From contig JAWQEG010000477.1 of NCBI GenBank assembly GCA_033782935.1, forward strand, positions 248,001 through 312,000: a stretch of 64,000 nt of DNA, read 5' to 3'. The notes beneath the pieces were generated by a model. It saw only the letters and a list, made by a program, of their open reading frames with translations. It was not told the DNA's origin and did not search any database. The translations under genes and the position numbers were made by a program. The stretch is from Petrolisthes cinctipes. Lineage: Eukaryota > Arthropoda > Malacostraca > Decapoda > Porcellanidae. The stretch's first letter is position 1. The number at the start of each line of letters is the position of its first letter. This document shows, piece by piece, positions 23,161-38,600 of this stretch.

Positions 23161-26100
23161 AACATACTGAAAATCGATCTTTTAGGTGCCCAAAAGTCGA
23201 TATGTGCATGCATCTTCTGTACCCGTTTATATCTCAAATTCTGGCCTTAAACACCCGAAAATTCGATATTTTGGAGTCCCAGAAGCGATCTGTACATGCC
23301 TACTCCGTGTTAGAGTATTTTCAAAATTCAGGCCCAAAACATTCTGAAAATCGATATTTTTGGTGCCCAAAGTCAATATGTGCATGTATCTTCTGTACCC
23401 GTTTATATCTCAAATTCAGGCTCAAAACACCCGAAAATTCAATATTTTGGGGTCCCAGAAGCAATCTGTACAGTGCTAGAATATTTTCAAAATATAGGCT
23501 AAAAACATGCTAAAAATCGATATTTTAGGTGCCAAAAAATCGATATCTCAAATTCAGGCTCAAAACACCCGAAAATTCAATATTTTGGGGTCCCAGAAGC
23601 AATCTGTACATGCCTACTCCGTGTTAGAGTATTTTCAAAATACATGCTCAAAACATACTGAAAATCGATCTTTTAGGTGCACAAAAGTCGATATGTGCAT
23701 GCATCTTCAGTACCCGTTTATATCTCAAATTCAGGCTCAAAACACCCGAAAATTCAATATTTTTGGGTCCCAGAAGCAATCTGTACATGCCTACTCAGTG
23801 TTAGAGTATTTTCAAAATACAGGCCCAAAACATGCTGAAAATCGATATTTTAGATGCCCAAAGTCAATATGTGCATGTATCTTCTGTACCCGTTTATATC
23901 TCAAATTCAGGCTCAAAACACCCGAAAATTCAATATTTTGGGGTCCCAGAAGCGATCTGTACATGCATACTCCGTGTTAGAGTATTTTCAAAATTCAGGC
24001 CCAAAACATGCTGAAAATCGATATTTTTGGTGCCAAAAAATCGATATCTCAAATTCAGTCCCAAAACACCCGAAAATTCGATATTTAGAGGTCCCAGAAG
24101 GTATCTGTACATGCCTACTCCGTGTTAGAGTATTTTCAAAATACAGGCCAAAAACATACTGAAAATCGATCTTTTAGGTGCCCAAAAATCGATATGTGCA
24201 TGCATCTTCTGTACCCGTTTATATCTCAAATTCTGGCCCTAAACACCCGAAAATTCGATATTTAGAGGTCCCAGAAGCGATCTGTACATGCCTACTCCGT
24301 GTTAGAGTATTTTCAAAATACAGGCCAAAAACATACTGAAAATCGATCTTTTAGGTGCACAAAAGTCGATATGTGCATGCATCTTCTGTATCCGTTTATA
24401 TCTCAAATTCTGGCCCTAAACACCCGAAAATTCGATATTTTGGGGTCCCAGAAGCGATCTGTACATGCCTACTCCGTGTTAGAGTATTTTCAAAATTCAG
24501 GCCCAAAACATGCTGAAAATCGATATTTTTGGTGCCCAAAGTCAATATGTGCATGTATTTTCTGTACCCGTTTATATCTCAAATTCAGGCTCAAAACACC
24601 CGAAAATTCAATATTTTGGGGTCCCAGAAGCAATCTGTACATGCCTACTCCGTGTTAGAGTATTTTCAAAATACATGCTCAAAACATACTGAAAATCGAT
24701 CTTTTAGGTGCACAAAAGTCGATATGTGCATGCATCTTCAGTACCCGTTTATATCTCAAATTCAGGCTCAAAACACCCGAAAATTCATTATTTTTGGGTC
24801 CCAGAAGCAATCTGTACATGCCTACTCAGTGTTAGAGTATTTTCAAAATACAGGCCCAAAACATGCTGAAAATCGATATTTTAGATGCCCAAAGCCAATA
24901 TGTACATGTATTTTCTGTACCCGTTTATATCTCAAATTCAGGCTCAAAACACCCGAAAATTCAATATTTTGGGGTCCCAGCAGCAATCTGTACATGCCTA
25001 CACAGTGCTATAATATTTTCAAAATATAGGCTAAAAACATGCTAAAAATCGATATTATAGGTGCCAAAAAATCGATATCTCAAATTCAGTCCCATAACAC
25101 CCGAAAATTCGATATTTAGAGGTCCCAGAAGGTATCTGTACATGCCTACTCCGTGTTAGAGTATTTTCAAAATACAGGCCAAAAACATACTGAAAATCGA
25201 TCTTTTAGGTGCCCAAAAGTCGATATGTGCATGCATCTTCTGTACCCGTTTATATCTCAAATTCTGGCCTTATACACTCGAAAATTCGATATTTTGGGGT
25301 CCCAGAAGCGATCTGTACATGCCTACTCCGTGTTAGAGTATTTTCAAAATTCAGGCCCAAAACATGCTGAAAATCGATATTTTTGGTGCCAAAAGTCAAT
25401 ATGTGCATGTATCTTCTGTACCCGTTTATATCTCAAATTCAGGCTCAAAACACCCGAAAATTCAATATTTTTGGGTCCCAGAAGCAATCTGTACATGCCT
25501 ACTCAGTGTTAGAGTATTTTCAAAATACAGGCCCAAAACATGCTGAAAATCGATATTTTAGATGCCCAAAGTCAATATGTGCATGTATCTTCTGTACCCG
25601 TTTATATCTCAAATTTAGGCTCAAAACACCCGAAAATTCAATATTTTGGGGTCCCAGCAGCAATCTGTACATGCCTACACAGTGCTATAATATTTTCAAA
25701 ACATAGGCTGAAAACATGCTAAAAATCGATATTATAGGTGCCAAAAAATCGATATCTCAAATTCAGTTCCATAACACCCGAAAATTCGATATTTAGAAGT
25801 CCCAGAAGGTATCTGTACATGCCTACTCCGTGTTAGAGTATTTCCAAAATACAGGCCAAAAACATACTGAAAATCGATCTTTTAGGTGCCCAAAAGTCGA
25901 TATGTGCATGCATCTTCTGTACCCGTTTATATCTCAAATTCTGGCCTTAAACACCCGAAAATTCGATATTTTGGAGTCCCAGAAGCGATCTGTACATGCC
26001 TACTCCGTGTTAGAGTATTTTCAAAATTCAGGCCCAAAACATTCTGAAAATCGATATTTTTGGTGCCCAAAGTCAATATGTGCATGTATCTTCTGTACCC

Positions 26101-29100
26101 GTTTATATCTCAAATTCAGGCTCAAAACACCCGAAAATTCAATATTTTGGGGTCCCAGAAGCAATCTGTACAGTGCTAGAATATTTTCAAAATATAGGCT
26201 AAAAACATGCTAAAAATCGATATTTTAGGTGCCAAAAAATCGATATCTCAAATTCAGGCTCAAAACACCCGAAAATTCAATATTTTGGGGTCCCAGAAGC
26301 AATCTGTACATGCCTACTCCGTGTTAGAGTATTTTCAAAATACATGCTCAAAACATACTGAAAATCGATCTTTTAGGTGCACAAAAGTCGATATGTGCAT
26401 GCATCTTCAGTACCCGTTTATATCTCAAATTCAGGCTCAAAACACCCGAAAATTCAATATTTTTGGGTCCCAGAAGCAATCTGTACATGCCTACTCAGTG
26501 TTAGAGTATTTTCAAAATACAGGCCAAAAACATACTGAAAATCGATCTTTTAGGTGCACAAAAGTCGATATGTGCATGCATCTTCTGTATCCGTTTATAT
26601 CTCAAATTCTGGCCCTAAACACCCGAAAATTCGATATTTTGGGGTCCCAGAAGCGATCTGTACATGCCTACTCCGTGTTAGAGTATTTTCAAAATTCAGG
26701 CCCAAAACATGCTGAAAATCGATATTTTTGGTGCCCAAAGTCAATATGTGCATGTATTTTCTGTACCCGTTTATATCTCAAATTCAGGCTCAAAACACCC
26801 GAAAATTCAATATTTTGGGGTCCCAGAAGCAATCTGTACATGCCTACTCCGTGTTAGAGTATTTTCAAAATACATGCTCAAAACATACTGAAAATCGATC
26901 TTTTAGGTGCACAAAAGTCGATATGTGCATGCATCTTCAGTACCCGTTTATATCTCAAATTCAGGCTCAAAACACCCGAAAATTCATTATTTTTGGGTCC
27001 CAGAAGCAATCTGTACATGCCTACTCAGTGTTAGAGTATTTTCAAAATACAGGCCCAAAACATGCTGAAAATCGATATTTTAGATGCCCAAAGCCAATAT
27101 GTACATGTATTTTCTGTACCCGTTTATATCTCAAATTCAGGCTCAAAACACCCGAAAATTCAATATTTTGGGGTCCCAGCAGCAATCTGTACATGCCTAC
27201 ACAGTGCTATAATATTTTCAAAATATAGGCTAAAAACATGCTAAAAATCGATATTATAGGTGCCAAAAAATCGATATCTCAAATTCAGTCCCATAACACC
27301 CGAAAATTCGATATTTAGAGGTCCCAGAAGGTATCTGTACATGCCTACTCCGTGTTAGAGTATTTTCAAAATACAGGCCAAAAACATACTGAAAATCGAT
27401 CTTTTAGGTGCCCAAAAGTCGATATGTGCATGCATCTTCTGTACCCGTTTATATCTCAAATTCTGGCCTTATACACTCGAAAATTCGATATTTTGGGGTC
27501 CCAGAAGCGATCTGTACATGCCTACTCCGTGTTAGAGTATTTTCAAAATTCAGGCCCAAAACATGCTGAAAATCGATATTTTTGGTGCCAAAAGTCAATA
27601 TGTGCATGTATCTTCTGTACCCGTTTATATCTCAAATTCAGGCTCAAAACACCCGAAAATTCAATATTTTTGGGTCCCAGAAGCAATCTGTACATGCCTA
27701 CTCAGTGTTAGAGTATTTTCAAAATACAGGCCCAAAACATGCTGAAAATCGATATTTTAGATGCCCAAAGTCAATATGTGCATGTATCTTCTGTACCCGT
27801 TTATATCTCAAATTTAGGCTCAAAACACCCGAAAATTCAATATTTTGGGGTCCCAGCAGCAATCTGTACATGCCTACACAGTGCTATAATATTTTCAAAA
27901 CATAGGCTGAAAACATGCTAAAAATCGATATTATAGGTGCCAAAAAATCGATATCTCAAATTCAGTTCCATAACACCCGAAAATTCGATATTTAGAAGTC
28001 CCAGAAGGTATCTGTACATGCCTACTCCGTGTTAGAGTATTTCCAAAATACAGGCCAAAAACATACTGAAAATCGATCTTTTAGGTGCCCAAAAGTCGAT
28101 ATGTGCATGCATCTTCTGTACCCGTTTATATCTCAAATTCTGGCCTTAAACACCCGAAAATTCGATATTTTGAAGTCCCAGAAGCGATCTGTACATGCCT
28201 ACTCCGTGTTAGAGTATTTTCAAAATTCAGGCCCAAAACATTCTGAAAATCGATATTTTTGGTGCCCAAAGTCAATATGTGCATGTATCTTCTGTACCCG
28301 TTTATATCTCAAATTCAGGCTCAAAACACCCGAAAATTCAATATTTTGGGGTCCCAGAAGCAATCTGTACAGTGCTAGAATATTTTCAAAATATAGGCTA
28401 AAAACATGCTAAAAATCGATATTTTAGGTGCCAAAAAATCGATATCTCAAATTCAGGCTCAAAACACCCGAAAATTCAATATTTTGGGGTCCCAGAAGCA
28501 ATCTGTACATGCCTACTCCGTGTTAGAGTATTTTCAAAATACATGCTCAAAACATACTGAAAATCGATCTTTTAGGTGCACAAAAGTCGATATGTGCATG
28601 CATCTTCAGTACCCGTTTATATCTCAAATTCAGGCTCAAAACACCCGAAAATTCAATATTTTTGGGTCCCAGAAGCAATCTGTACATGCCTACTCAGTGT
28701 TAGAGTATTTTCAAAATACAGGCCCAAAACATGCTGAAAATCGATATTTTAGATGCCCAAAGTCAATATGTGCATGTATCTTCTGTACCCGTTTATATCT
28801 CAAATTCAGGCTCAAAACACCCGAAAATTCAATATTTTGGGGTCCCAGAAGCGATCTGTACATGCATACTCCGTGTTAGAGTATTTTCAAAATTCAGGCC
28901 CAAAACATGCTGAAAATCGATATTTTTGGTGCCAAAAAATCGATATCTCAAATTCAGTCCCAAAACACCCGAAAATTCGATATTTAGAGGTCCCAGAAGG
29001 TATCTGTACATGCCTACTCCGTGTTAGAGTATTTTCAAAATACAGGCCAAAAACATACTGAAAATCGATATTTTAGGTGCCCAAAATTCGATATGTGCAT

Positions 29101-29680
29101 GCATCTTCTGTACCCGTTTATATCTCAAATTCTGGCCCTAAACACCCGAAAATTCGATATTTAGAGGTCCCAGAAGCGATCTGTACATGCCTACTCCGTG
29201 TTAGAGTATTTTCAAAATACAGGCCAAAAACATACTGAAAATCGATCTTTTAGGTGCACAAAAGTCGATATGTGCATGCATCTTCTGTATCCGTTTATAT
29301 CTCAAATTCTGGCCCTAAACACCCGAAAATTCGATATTTTGGGGTCCCAGAAGCGATCTGTACATGCCTACTCCGTGTTAGAGTATTTTCAAAATTCAGG
29401 CCCAAAACATGCTGAAAATCGATATTTTTGGTGCCCAAAGTCAATATGTGCATGTATTTTCTGTACCCGTTTATATCTCAAATTCAGGCTCAAAACACCC
29501 GAAAATTCAATATTTTGGGGTCCCAGAAGCAATCTGTACATGCCTACTCCGTGTTAGAGTATTTTCAAAATACATGCTCAAAACATACTGAAAATCGATC
29601 TTTTAGGTGCACAAAAGTCGATATGTGCATGCATCTTCAGTACCCGTTTATATCTCAAATTCAGGCTCAAAACACCCGAA
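23161..29680 (+). repeat. 2,700/2,199-bp HOR domain (two copies plus a truncated third)
   Basis: Copy 1, 23161-25860 (2,700 bp): LA1 23161, LB1 23338, S 23504, LA2 23652, LB2 23829, S' 24005, LA1 24153, LA1 24330, LB1 24507, LA2 24683, LB2 24860, S1 25036, LA1 25184, LB1 25361, LB2 25537, S1 25713. Copy 2, 25861-28059 (2,199 bp): LA1 25861, LB1 26038, S 26204, LA2 26352, LA1 26529, LB1 26706, LA2 26882, LB2 27059, S1 27235, LA1 27383, LB1 27560, LB2 27736, S1 27912. It lacks LB2-S'-LA1 (501 bp). Copy 3, from 28060, has that trimer again (28728, 28904, 29052) and breaks off near 29680, where it joins the 14-kb block. Marks include aacattctg and ttggagtccc. Confidence 0.85.
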
Positions 29681-32600
29681 AATTCAATATTTTTGGGTCC
29701 CAGAAGCAATCTGTACATGCCTACTCAGTGTTAGAGTATTTTCAAAATACAGGCCCAAAACATGCTGAAAATCGATATATTAGATGCCCAAAGTCAATAT
29801 GTGCATGTATCTTCTGTACCCGTTTATATCTCAAATTCAGGCTCAAAACACCCGAAAATTCAATATTTTGGGGTCCCAGAAGCAATCTGTACATGCCTAC
29901 ACAGTGCTATAATATTTTCAAAATATAGGATAAAAACATGCTAAAAATCGATATTATAGGTGCCAAAAATCGATATCTCATATTCAGTCCCATAACACCC
30001 GAAAATTCGATATTTAGAGGTCCCAGAAGGTATCTGTACATGCCTACTCCGTGTTAGAGTATTTTCAAAATACAGGCAAACAACATACTGAAAATCGATC
30101 TTTTAGGTGCCCAAAAGTCGATATGTGCATGCATCTTCTGTACCCGTTTATATTTCAAATTCTGGCCCTAAACACCCGAAAATTAGATATTTTGGGGTCC
30201 CAGAAGCGATCTGTACATGCCTACTCCGTGTTAGAGTATTTTCAAAATTCAGGCCCAAAACATGCTGAAAATCGATATTTATGGTGCCCAAAGTCAATAT
30301 GTGCATGTATCTTCTGTACCCGTTTATATCTCAAATTCAGGCTCAAAACACCCGAAAATTCAATATTTTGGGGTCCTAGAAGCAATCTGTACAGTGCTAG
30401 AATATTTTCAAAATATAGGCTAAAAACATGCTAAAAATCGATCTTTTAGGTGCCAAAAAGTCGATATCTCAAATTCAGTCCCAAAACACCCGAAAATTCG
30501 ATATTTAGGGGTCCCAGAAGCGATCTGTACATGCCTACTCCGTGTTAGAGTATTTTCAAAATTCAGGCCCAAAACATGCTGAAAATCGATAATTTTGGTG
30601 CCCAAAGTCAATATGTGCATCTATCTTCTGTACCCGTTTATATCTCAAATTCAGGCTCAAAACACCCGAAAATTCAATATTTTGGGGTCCCAGAAGCAAT
30701 CTGTACAGTGCTAGAATATTTTCAAAATATAGGCTAAAAACATGCTAAAAATCGATCTTTTAGGTGCCAAAAAGTCGATATCTCAAATTCAGTCCCAAAA
30801 CACCCGAAAATTCAATATTTAGGGATCCCAGAAGCGATCTGTACATGCCTACTCCGTGTTAGAGTATTTTCAAAATACATGCTCAAAACATACTGAAAAT
30901 CGATCTTTTAGGTGCACAAAAGTCGATATGTGCATGCATCTTCAGTACCCGTTTGTATCTCAAATTCAGGCTTAAAACACCCGAAAATTCGATATTTTGG
31001 GGTCCCAGAAGCGATCTGTACATGCCTACTCCGTGTTAGAGTTTTTTTTTAAAATTCAGGCCGAAAACATGCTGAAAATCGATATTTTTGGTGCCCAAAG
31101 TCAATATGTGCATGTATCTTCTGTACCCGTTTATATCTCAAATTCAGGCTCAAAACACCCGAAAATTCAATATTTTGGGGTCCCAGAAGCAATCTGTACA
31201 TGCCTACTCCGTGTTAGAGTATTTTCAAAATACATGCTCAAAACATACTGAAAATCGATCTTTTAGGTGCACAAAAGTCGATATGTGCATGCATCTTCAG
31301 TACCCGTTTATATCTCAATTTCAGGCTCAAAACACCCGAAAATTCAATATTTTTGGGTCCCAGCAGCAATCTGTACATGCCTACACAGTGCTATAATATT
31401 TTCAAAATATAGGCTAAAAACATGCTAAAAATCGATATTATAGGTGCCAAAAAATCGATATCTCAAATTCAGTTCCATAACACCCGAAAATTCGATATTT
31501 AGAGGTCCCAGAAGATATCTGTACATGCCTACTCCGAGTTAGAGTATTTCCAAAATACAGGCCAAAAACATACTGAAAATCGATCTTTTAGGTGCCCAAA
31601 AGTCGATATGTGCATGCATCTTCTGTACCCGTTTATATCTCAAATTCTGGCCTTAAACACCTGAAAATTCGATATTTTGGAGTCCCAGAAGCGATCTGTA
31701 CATGCCTACTCCGTGTTAGAGTATTTTCAAAATTCAGGCCCAAAACATGCTGAAAATCGATATTTTTGGTGCCCAAAGTCAATATGTGCATGTATCTTCT
31801 GTACCCGTTTATATCTCAAATTCAGGCTCAAAACACCCGAAAATTCAATATTTTGGGGTCCCAGGTGCAATCTGTACAGTGCTAGAATATTTTCAAAATA
31901 TAGGCTAAAAACATGCTAAAAATCGATCTTTTAGGTGCCAAAAAGTCGATATCTCAAATTCAGTCCCAAAACACCCGAAAATTCAATATTTAGGGGTCCC
32001 AGAAGCGATCTGTATATGCCTACTCCGTGTTAGAGTATTTTCAAAATACATGCTCAAAACATACTGAAAATCGATCTTTTAGGTCACAAAAGTCGATATG
32101 TGCATGCATCTTCAGTACCCGTTTATATCTCAAATTCAGGCTCAAAACACCCGAAAATTCGATATTTTGGGGTCCCAGAAGCGATCTGTACATGCCTACT
32201 CCGTGTTAGAGTATTTTCAAAATTCAGGCCGAAAACATGCTGAAAATCGATATTTTTGGTGCCCAAAGTCAATATGTGCATGTATCTTCTGTACCCGTTT
32301 ATATCTCAAATTCAGGCTCAAAATACCCGAAAATTCAATATTTTGGGGTCCCAGAAGCAATCTGTACATGCCTACTCAGTGTTAGAGTATTTTCAAAATA
32401 CAGGCCCAAAACATGCTGAAAATCGATATTTTAGATGCCCAAAGTCAATATGTGCATGTATCTTCTGTACCCGTTTATATCTCAAATTCAGGCTCAAAAC
32501 ACTCGAAAATTCAATATTTTGGGGTCCCAAAAGCAATCTGTACATGCCTACACAGTGCTAGAATATTTTCAAAATATAGGCTAAAAACATGCTAAAAATC

Positions 32601-35600
32601 GATATTTTAGGTGCCAAAAAATCGATATCTCAAATTCAGGCTCAAAACACCCGAAAATTCAATATTTTGGGGTCCCAGAAGCAATCTGTACATGCCTACT
32701 CCGTGTTAGAGTATTTTCAAAATACATGCTCAAAACATACTGAAAATCGATCTTTTAGGTGCACAAAAGTCGATATGTGCATGCATCTTCAGTACCCGTT
32801 TATATCTCAAATTCAGGCTCAAAACACCCGAAAATTCAATATTTTTGGGTCCCAGAAGCAATCTGTACATGCCTACTCAGTGTTAGAGTATTTTCAAAAT
32901 ACAGGCCCAAAACATGCTGAAAATCGATATTTTAGATGCCCAAAGTCAATATGTGCATGTATCTTCTGTACCCGTTTATATCTCAAATTCAGGCTCAAAA
33001 CACCCGAAAATTCAATATTTTGGGGTCCCAGCAGCAATCTGTACATGCCTACACAGTGCTAGAATATTTTCAAAATAAAGGCTAAAAACATGCTAAAAAT
33101 CGATATTATAGGTGCCAAAAAATCGATATCTCAAATTCAGTTCCATAACACCCGAAAATTCGATATTTAGAGGTCCCAGAAGGTATCTGTACATGCCTAC
33201 TCCGTGTTAGAGTATTTCCAAAATACAGGCCAAAAACATACTGAAAATCGATCTTTTAGGTGCCCAAAAGTCGATATGTGCATGCATCTTCTGTACCCGT
33301 TTATATCTCAAATTCTGGCCTTAAACACCCGAAAATTTGATATTTTGGGGTCCCAGAAGCGATCTGTACATGCATACTCCGTGTTAGAGTATTTTTAAAA
33401 TTCAGGCCCAAAACATGCTGAAAATCGATATTTTTGGTGCCAAAAAATCGATATCTCAAATTCAGTCCCAAAACACCCGAAAATTCGACATTTAGAGGTC
33501 CCAGAAGGTATCTGTACATGCCTACTCCGTGTTAGAGTATTTTCAAAATACAGGCCAAAAACATACTGAAAATCGATCTTTTAGGTGCCCAAAAGTCGAT
33601 ATGTGCATGCATCTTCTGTACCCGTTTATATCTCAAATTCTGGCCCTAAACACCCGAAAATTCGATATATAGAGGTCCCAGAAGGTATCTGTACATGCCT
33701 ACTCCGTGTTAGAGTATTTTCATAATACAGGCCAAAAACATACTGAAAATTGATCTTTTAGGTGCACAACAGTCGATATGTGCATGCATCTTCTGTATCC
33801 GTTTATATCTCAAATTCTGGCCCTAAACACCCGAAAATTCGATATTTTGGGGTCCCAGAAGCGATCTGTACATGCCTACTCCGTGTTAGAGTATTTTCAA
33901 AATTCAGGCCCAAAACATGCTGAAAATCGATATTTTTGGTGCCCAAAGTCAATATGTGCATGTATTTTCTGTACCCGTTTATATCTCAAATTCAGGCTCA
34001 AAACACCCGAAAATTCAATATTTTGGGGTCCCAGAAGCAATCTGTACATGCCTACTCCGTGTTAGAGTATTTTCAAAATACATGCTCAAAACATACTGAA
34101 AATCGATCTTTTAGGTGCACAAAAGTCGATATGTGCATGCATCTTCAGTACCCGTTTATATCTCAAATTCAGGCTCAAAACACCCGAAAATTCAATATTT
34201 TGGGTCCCAGAAGCAATCTGTACATGCCTACTCAGTGTTAGAGTATTTTCAAAATACAGGCCCAAAACATGCTGAAAATCGATATTTTAGATGCCCAAAG
34301 TCAATATGTGCATGTATCTTCTGTACACGTTTATATCTCAAATTCAGGCTCAAAACACCCGAAAATTCAATATTTTGGGGTCCCAGCAGCAATCTGTACA
34401 TGCCTACACAGTGCTATAATATTTTCAAAATAAAGGCTAAAAACATGCTAAAAATCGATATTATAGGTGCCAAAAAATCGATATCTCAAATTCAGTTCCA
34501 TAACACCCGAAAATTCGATATTTAGAGGTCCCAGAAGGTATCTGTACATGCCTACTCCGTGTTAGAGTATTTCCAAAATACAGGCCAAAAACATACTGAA
34601 AATCGATCTTTTAGGTGCCCAAAAGTCGATATGTGCATGCATCTTCTGTACCCGTTTATATCTCAAATTCTGGCCTTAAACACCCGAAAATTCGATATTT
34701 TGGGGTCCCAGAAGCGATCTGTACATGCATACTCCGTGTTAGAGTATTTTTAAAATTCAGGCCCAAAACATGCTGAAAATCGATATTTTTGGTGCCAAAA
34801 AATCGATATCTCAAATTCAGTCCCAAAACACCCGAAAATTCGATATTTAGAGGTCCCAGAAGGTATCTGTACATGCCTACTCCGTGTTAGAGTATTTTCA
34901 AAATACAGGCCAAAAACATACTGAAAATCGATCTTTTAGGTGCCCAAAAGTCGATATGTGCATGCATCTTCTGTACCCGTTTATATCTCAAATTCTGGCC
35001 CTAAACACCCGAAAATTCGATATATAGAGGTCCCAGAAGGTATCTGTACATGCCTACTCCGTGTTAGAGTATTTTCATAATACAGGCCAAAAACATACTG
35101 AAAATTGATCTTTTAGGTGCACAACAGTCGATATGTGCATGCATCTTCTGTATCCGTTTATATCTCAAATTCTGGCCCTAAACACCCGAAAATTCGATAT
35201 TTTGGGGTCCCAGAAGCGATCTGTACATGCCTACTCCGTGTTAGAGTATTTTCAAAATTCAGGCCCAAAACATGCTGAAAATCGATATTTTTGGTGCCCA
35301 AAGTCAATATGTGCATGTATTTTCTGTACCCGTTTATATCTCAAATTCAGGCTCAAAACACCCGAAAATTCAATATTTTGGGGTCCCAGAAGCAATCTGT
35401 ACATGCCTACTCCGTGTTAGAGTATTTTCAAAATACATGCTCAAAACATACTGAAAATCGATCTTTTAGGTGCACAAAAGTCGATATGTGCATGCATCTT
35501 CAGTACCCGTTTATATCTCAAATTCAGGCTCAAAACACCCGAAAATTCATTATTTTTGTGTCCCAGAAGCAATCTGTACATGCCTACTCAGTGTTAGAGT

Positions 35601-38600
35601 ATTTTCAAAATACAGGCCCAAAACATGCTGAAAATCGATATTTTAGATGCCCAAAGTCAATATGTGCATGTATTTTCTGTACCCGTTTATATCTCAAATT
35701 CAGGCTCAAAACACCCGAAAATTCAATATTTTGGGGTCCCAGCAGCAATCTGTACATGCCTACACAGTGCTATAATATTTTCAAAATATAGGCTAAAAAC
35801 ATGCTAAAAATCGATATTATAGGTGCCAAAAAATCGATATCTCAAATTCAGTCCCATAACACCCGAAAATTCGATATTTAGAGGTCCAAGAAGGTATCTG
35901 TACATGCCTACTCCGTGTTAGAGTATTTTCAAAATACAGGCCAAAAACATACTGAAAATCGATCTTTTAGGTGCCCAAAAGTCGATATGTGCATGCATCT
36001 TCTGTACCCGTTTATATCTCAAATTCTGGCCTTATACACCCGAAAATTCGATATTTTGGGGTCCCAGAAGCGATCTGTACATGCCTACTCCGTGTTAGAG
36101 TATTTTCAAAATTCAGGCCCAAAACATGCTGAAAATCGATATTTTTGGTGCCAAAAAATCGATATCTCAAATTCAGTCCCAAAACACCCGAAAATTCGAT
36201 ATTTAGAGGTCCCAGAAGGTATCTGTACATGCCTACTCCGTGTTAGAGTATTTTCAAAATTCAGGCCCAAAACATGCTGAAAATCGATATTTTTGGTGCC
36301 CAAAGTCAATATGTGCATGTATCTTCTGTACCCGTTTATATCTCAAATTCAGGCTCAAAACACCCGAAAATTCAATATTTTGGGGTCCCAGAAGCAATCT
36401 GTACATGCCTACACAGTGCTAGAATATTTTCAAAATATAGGCTAAAAACATGCTAAAAATCGACATTTTAGGTGCCAAAAAGTCGATATCTAAAATTCAG
36501 TCCCAAAACACCCGAAAATTCGATATTTAGAGGTCCCAGAAGGTATCTGTACATGCCTACTCCGTGTTAGAGTATTTTCAAAATACAGGCCAAAAACATA
36601 CTGAAAATCGATCTTTTAGGTGCACAAAAGTCGATATGTGCATGCATCTTCTGTACCCGTTTATATCTCAAATTCAGGCTCAAAACACCCGAAAATTCAA
36701 TATTTTGGGGTCCCAGAAGCAATTTGTACATGCCTACTCAGTGTTAGAGTATTTTCAAAATAAAGGCCCAAAACATGCTAAAAATCGATATTTTAGATGC
36801 CAAAAGTCAATATGTGCATGTATCTTCTTTACCCGTTTATATCTCAAATTCAGGCTCAAAACACCCGAAAATTCAATATTTTGGGGTCCCAGAAGCAATC
36901 TGTACATGTCTACACAGTGCTAGAATATTTTCAAAATATAGGCTAAAAACATGCTAAAAATCGACATTTTAGGTGCCAAAAAATCGATATCTCAAATTCA
37001 GTCCCAAAACACCCGAAAATTCGATATTTAGGGGTCCCAGAAGCGATCTGTACATGCCTACTCCGTGTTAGAGTATTTTCAAAATTCAGGCCCAAAACAT
37101 GCTGAAAATCGATATTTTTGGTGCATAAAGTCAATATGTGCATGTATCTTCTGTACCCGTTTATATCTCAAATTCAGGCTCAAAACACCCGAAAATTCAA
37201 TATTTTGGGGTCCAAGAAGCAATCTGTACAGTGCTAGAATGTTTTCAAAATATAGGCTAAAAACATGCTAAAAATCGATCTTTTAGGTGCCAAAAAGTCG
37301 ATATCTCAAATTCAGTCCCAAAACACCCGAAAATTCGATATTTAGGGGTCCCAGAAGCGATCTGTACATACCTACTCCGTGTTAGAGTATTTTCAAAATA
37401 CATGCTCAAAACATACTGAAAATCGATCTTTTAGGTGCACAAAAGTCGATATGTGCATGCATCTTCAGTACCCGTTTATATCTCAAATTCAGGCTCAAAA
37501 CACCCGAAAATTTAATATTTTGGGGTCCCAGAAGCAATCTGTACATGCCTACTCAGTGTTAGAGTATTTTCAAAATACAGGCCCAAAACATGCTGAAAAT
37601 CGATATTTTAGATGTCCAAAGTCAATATGTGCATGTATCTTCTGTACCCGTTTATATCTCAAAATCAGGCTCAAAACACCCGAAAATTCAATATTTTGGG
37701 GTCCCAGAAGCAATCTGTACATGCCAACACAGTGCTAGAATATTTTCAAAATATAGGCTAAAAACATGCTAAAAATCGACATTTTAGGTGCCAAAAAATC
37801 GATATCTCAAATTCAGTCCCAAAACACCTTGAAAATTCGATATTTAGAGGTCCAAGAAGCAATCTGTACATGCCTACTCCGTGTTAGAGTATTTTCAAAA
37901 TACAGGCCAAAAACATACTGAAAATCGATCTTTTAGGTGCCCAAAAGTCGATATGTGCATGCTTCTTCTGTACCCGTTTATATTTCAAATTCTGGCCATA
38001 AACACCCGAAAATTCGATATTTTGGGGTCCCAGAAGCGATCTGTACATGCCTACTCCGTGTTAGAGTATTTTCAAAATTCAGACCCAAAACATGCTGAAA
38101 ATCGATATTTTTGGTGCCCAAAGTCAATATGTTCATGTATCTTCTGTACCCGTTTATATCTCAAATTCAGGCTCAAAACACCCGAAAATTCAATATTTTG
38201 GGGTCCCAGAAGCAATCTGTACAGTGCTAGAATATTTTCAAAATATAGGCTAAAAACATGCTAAAAATCGATCTTTTAGGTGCCAAAAAGTCGATATCTC
38301 AAATTCAGTCCCAAAACACCCGAAAATTCGATATTTAGGGGTCCCAGAAGCGATCTGTACATGCATACTCCGTGTTAGAGTGTTTTCAAAATACATGCTC
38401 AAAACATACTGAAAATCGATCTTTTAGGTGCACAAAAGTCGATATGTGCATGCATCTTCAGTACCCGTTTATATCTCAAATTCAGGCTCAAAACACCCGA
38501 AAATTCAATATTTTGGGGTCCCAGAAGCAATCTGTACATGCCTACTCAGTGTTAGAGTATTTTCAAAATACAGGCCCAAAACATGCTGAAAATCGATATT

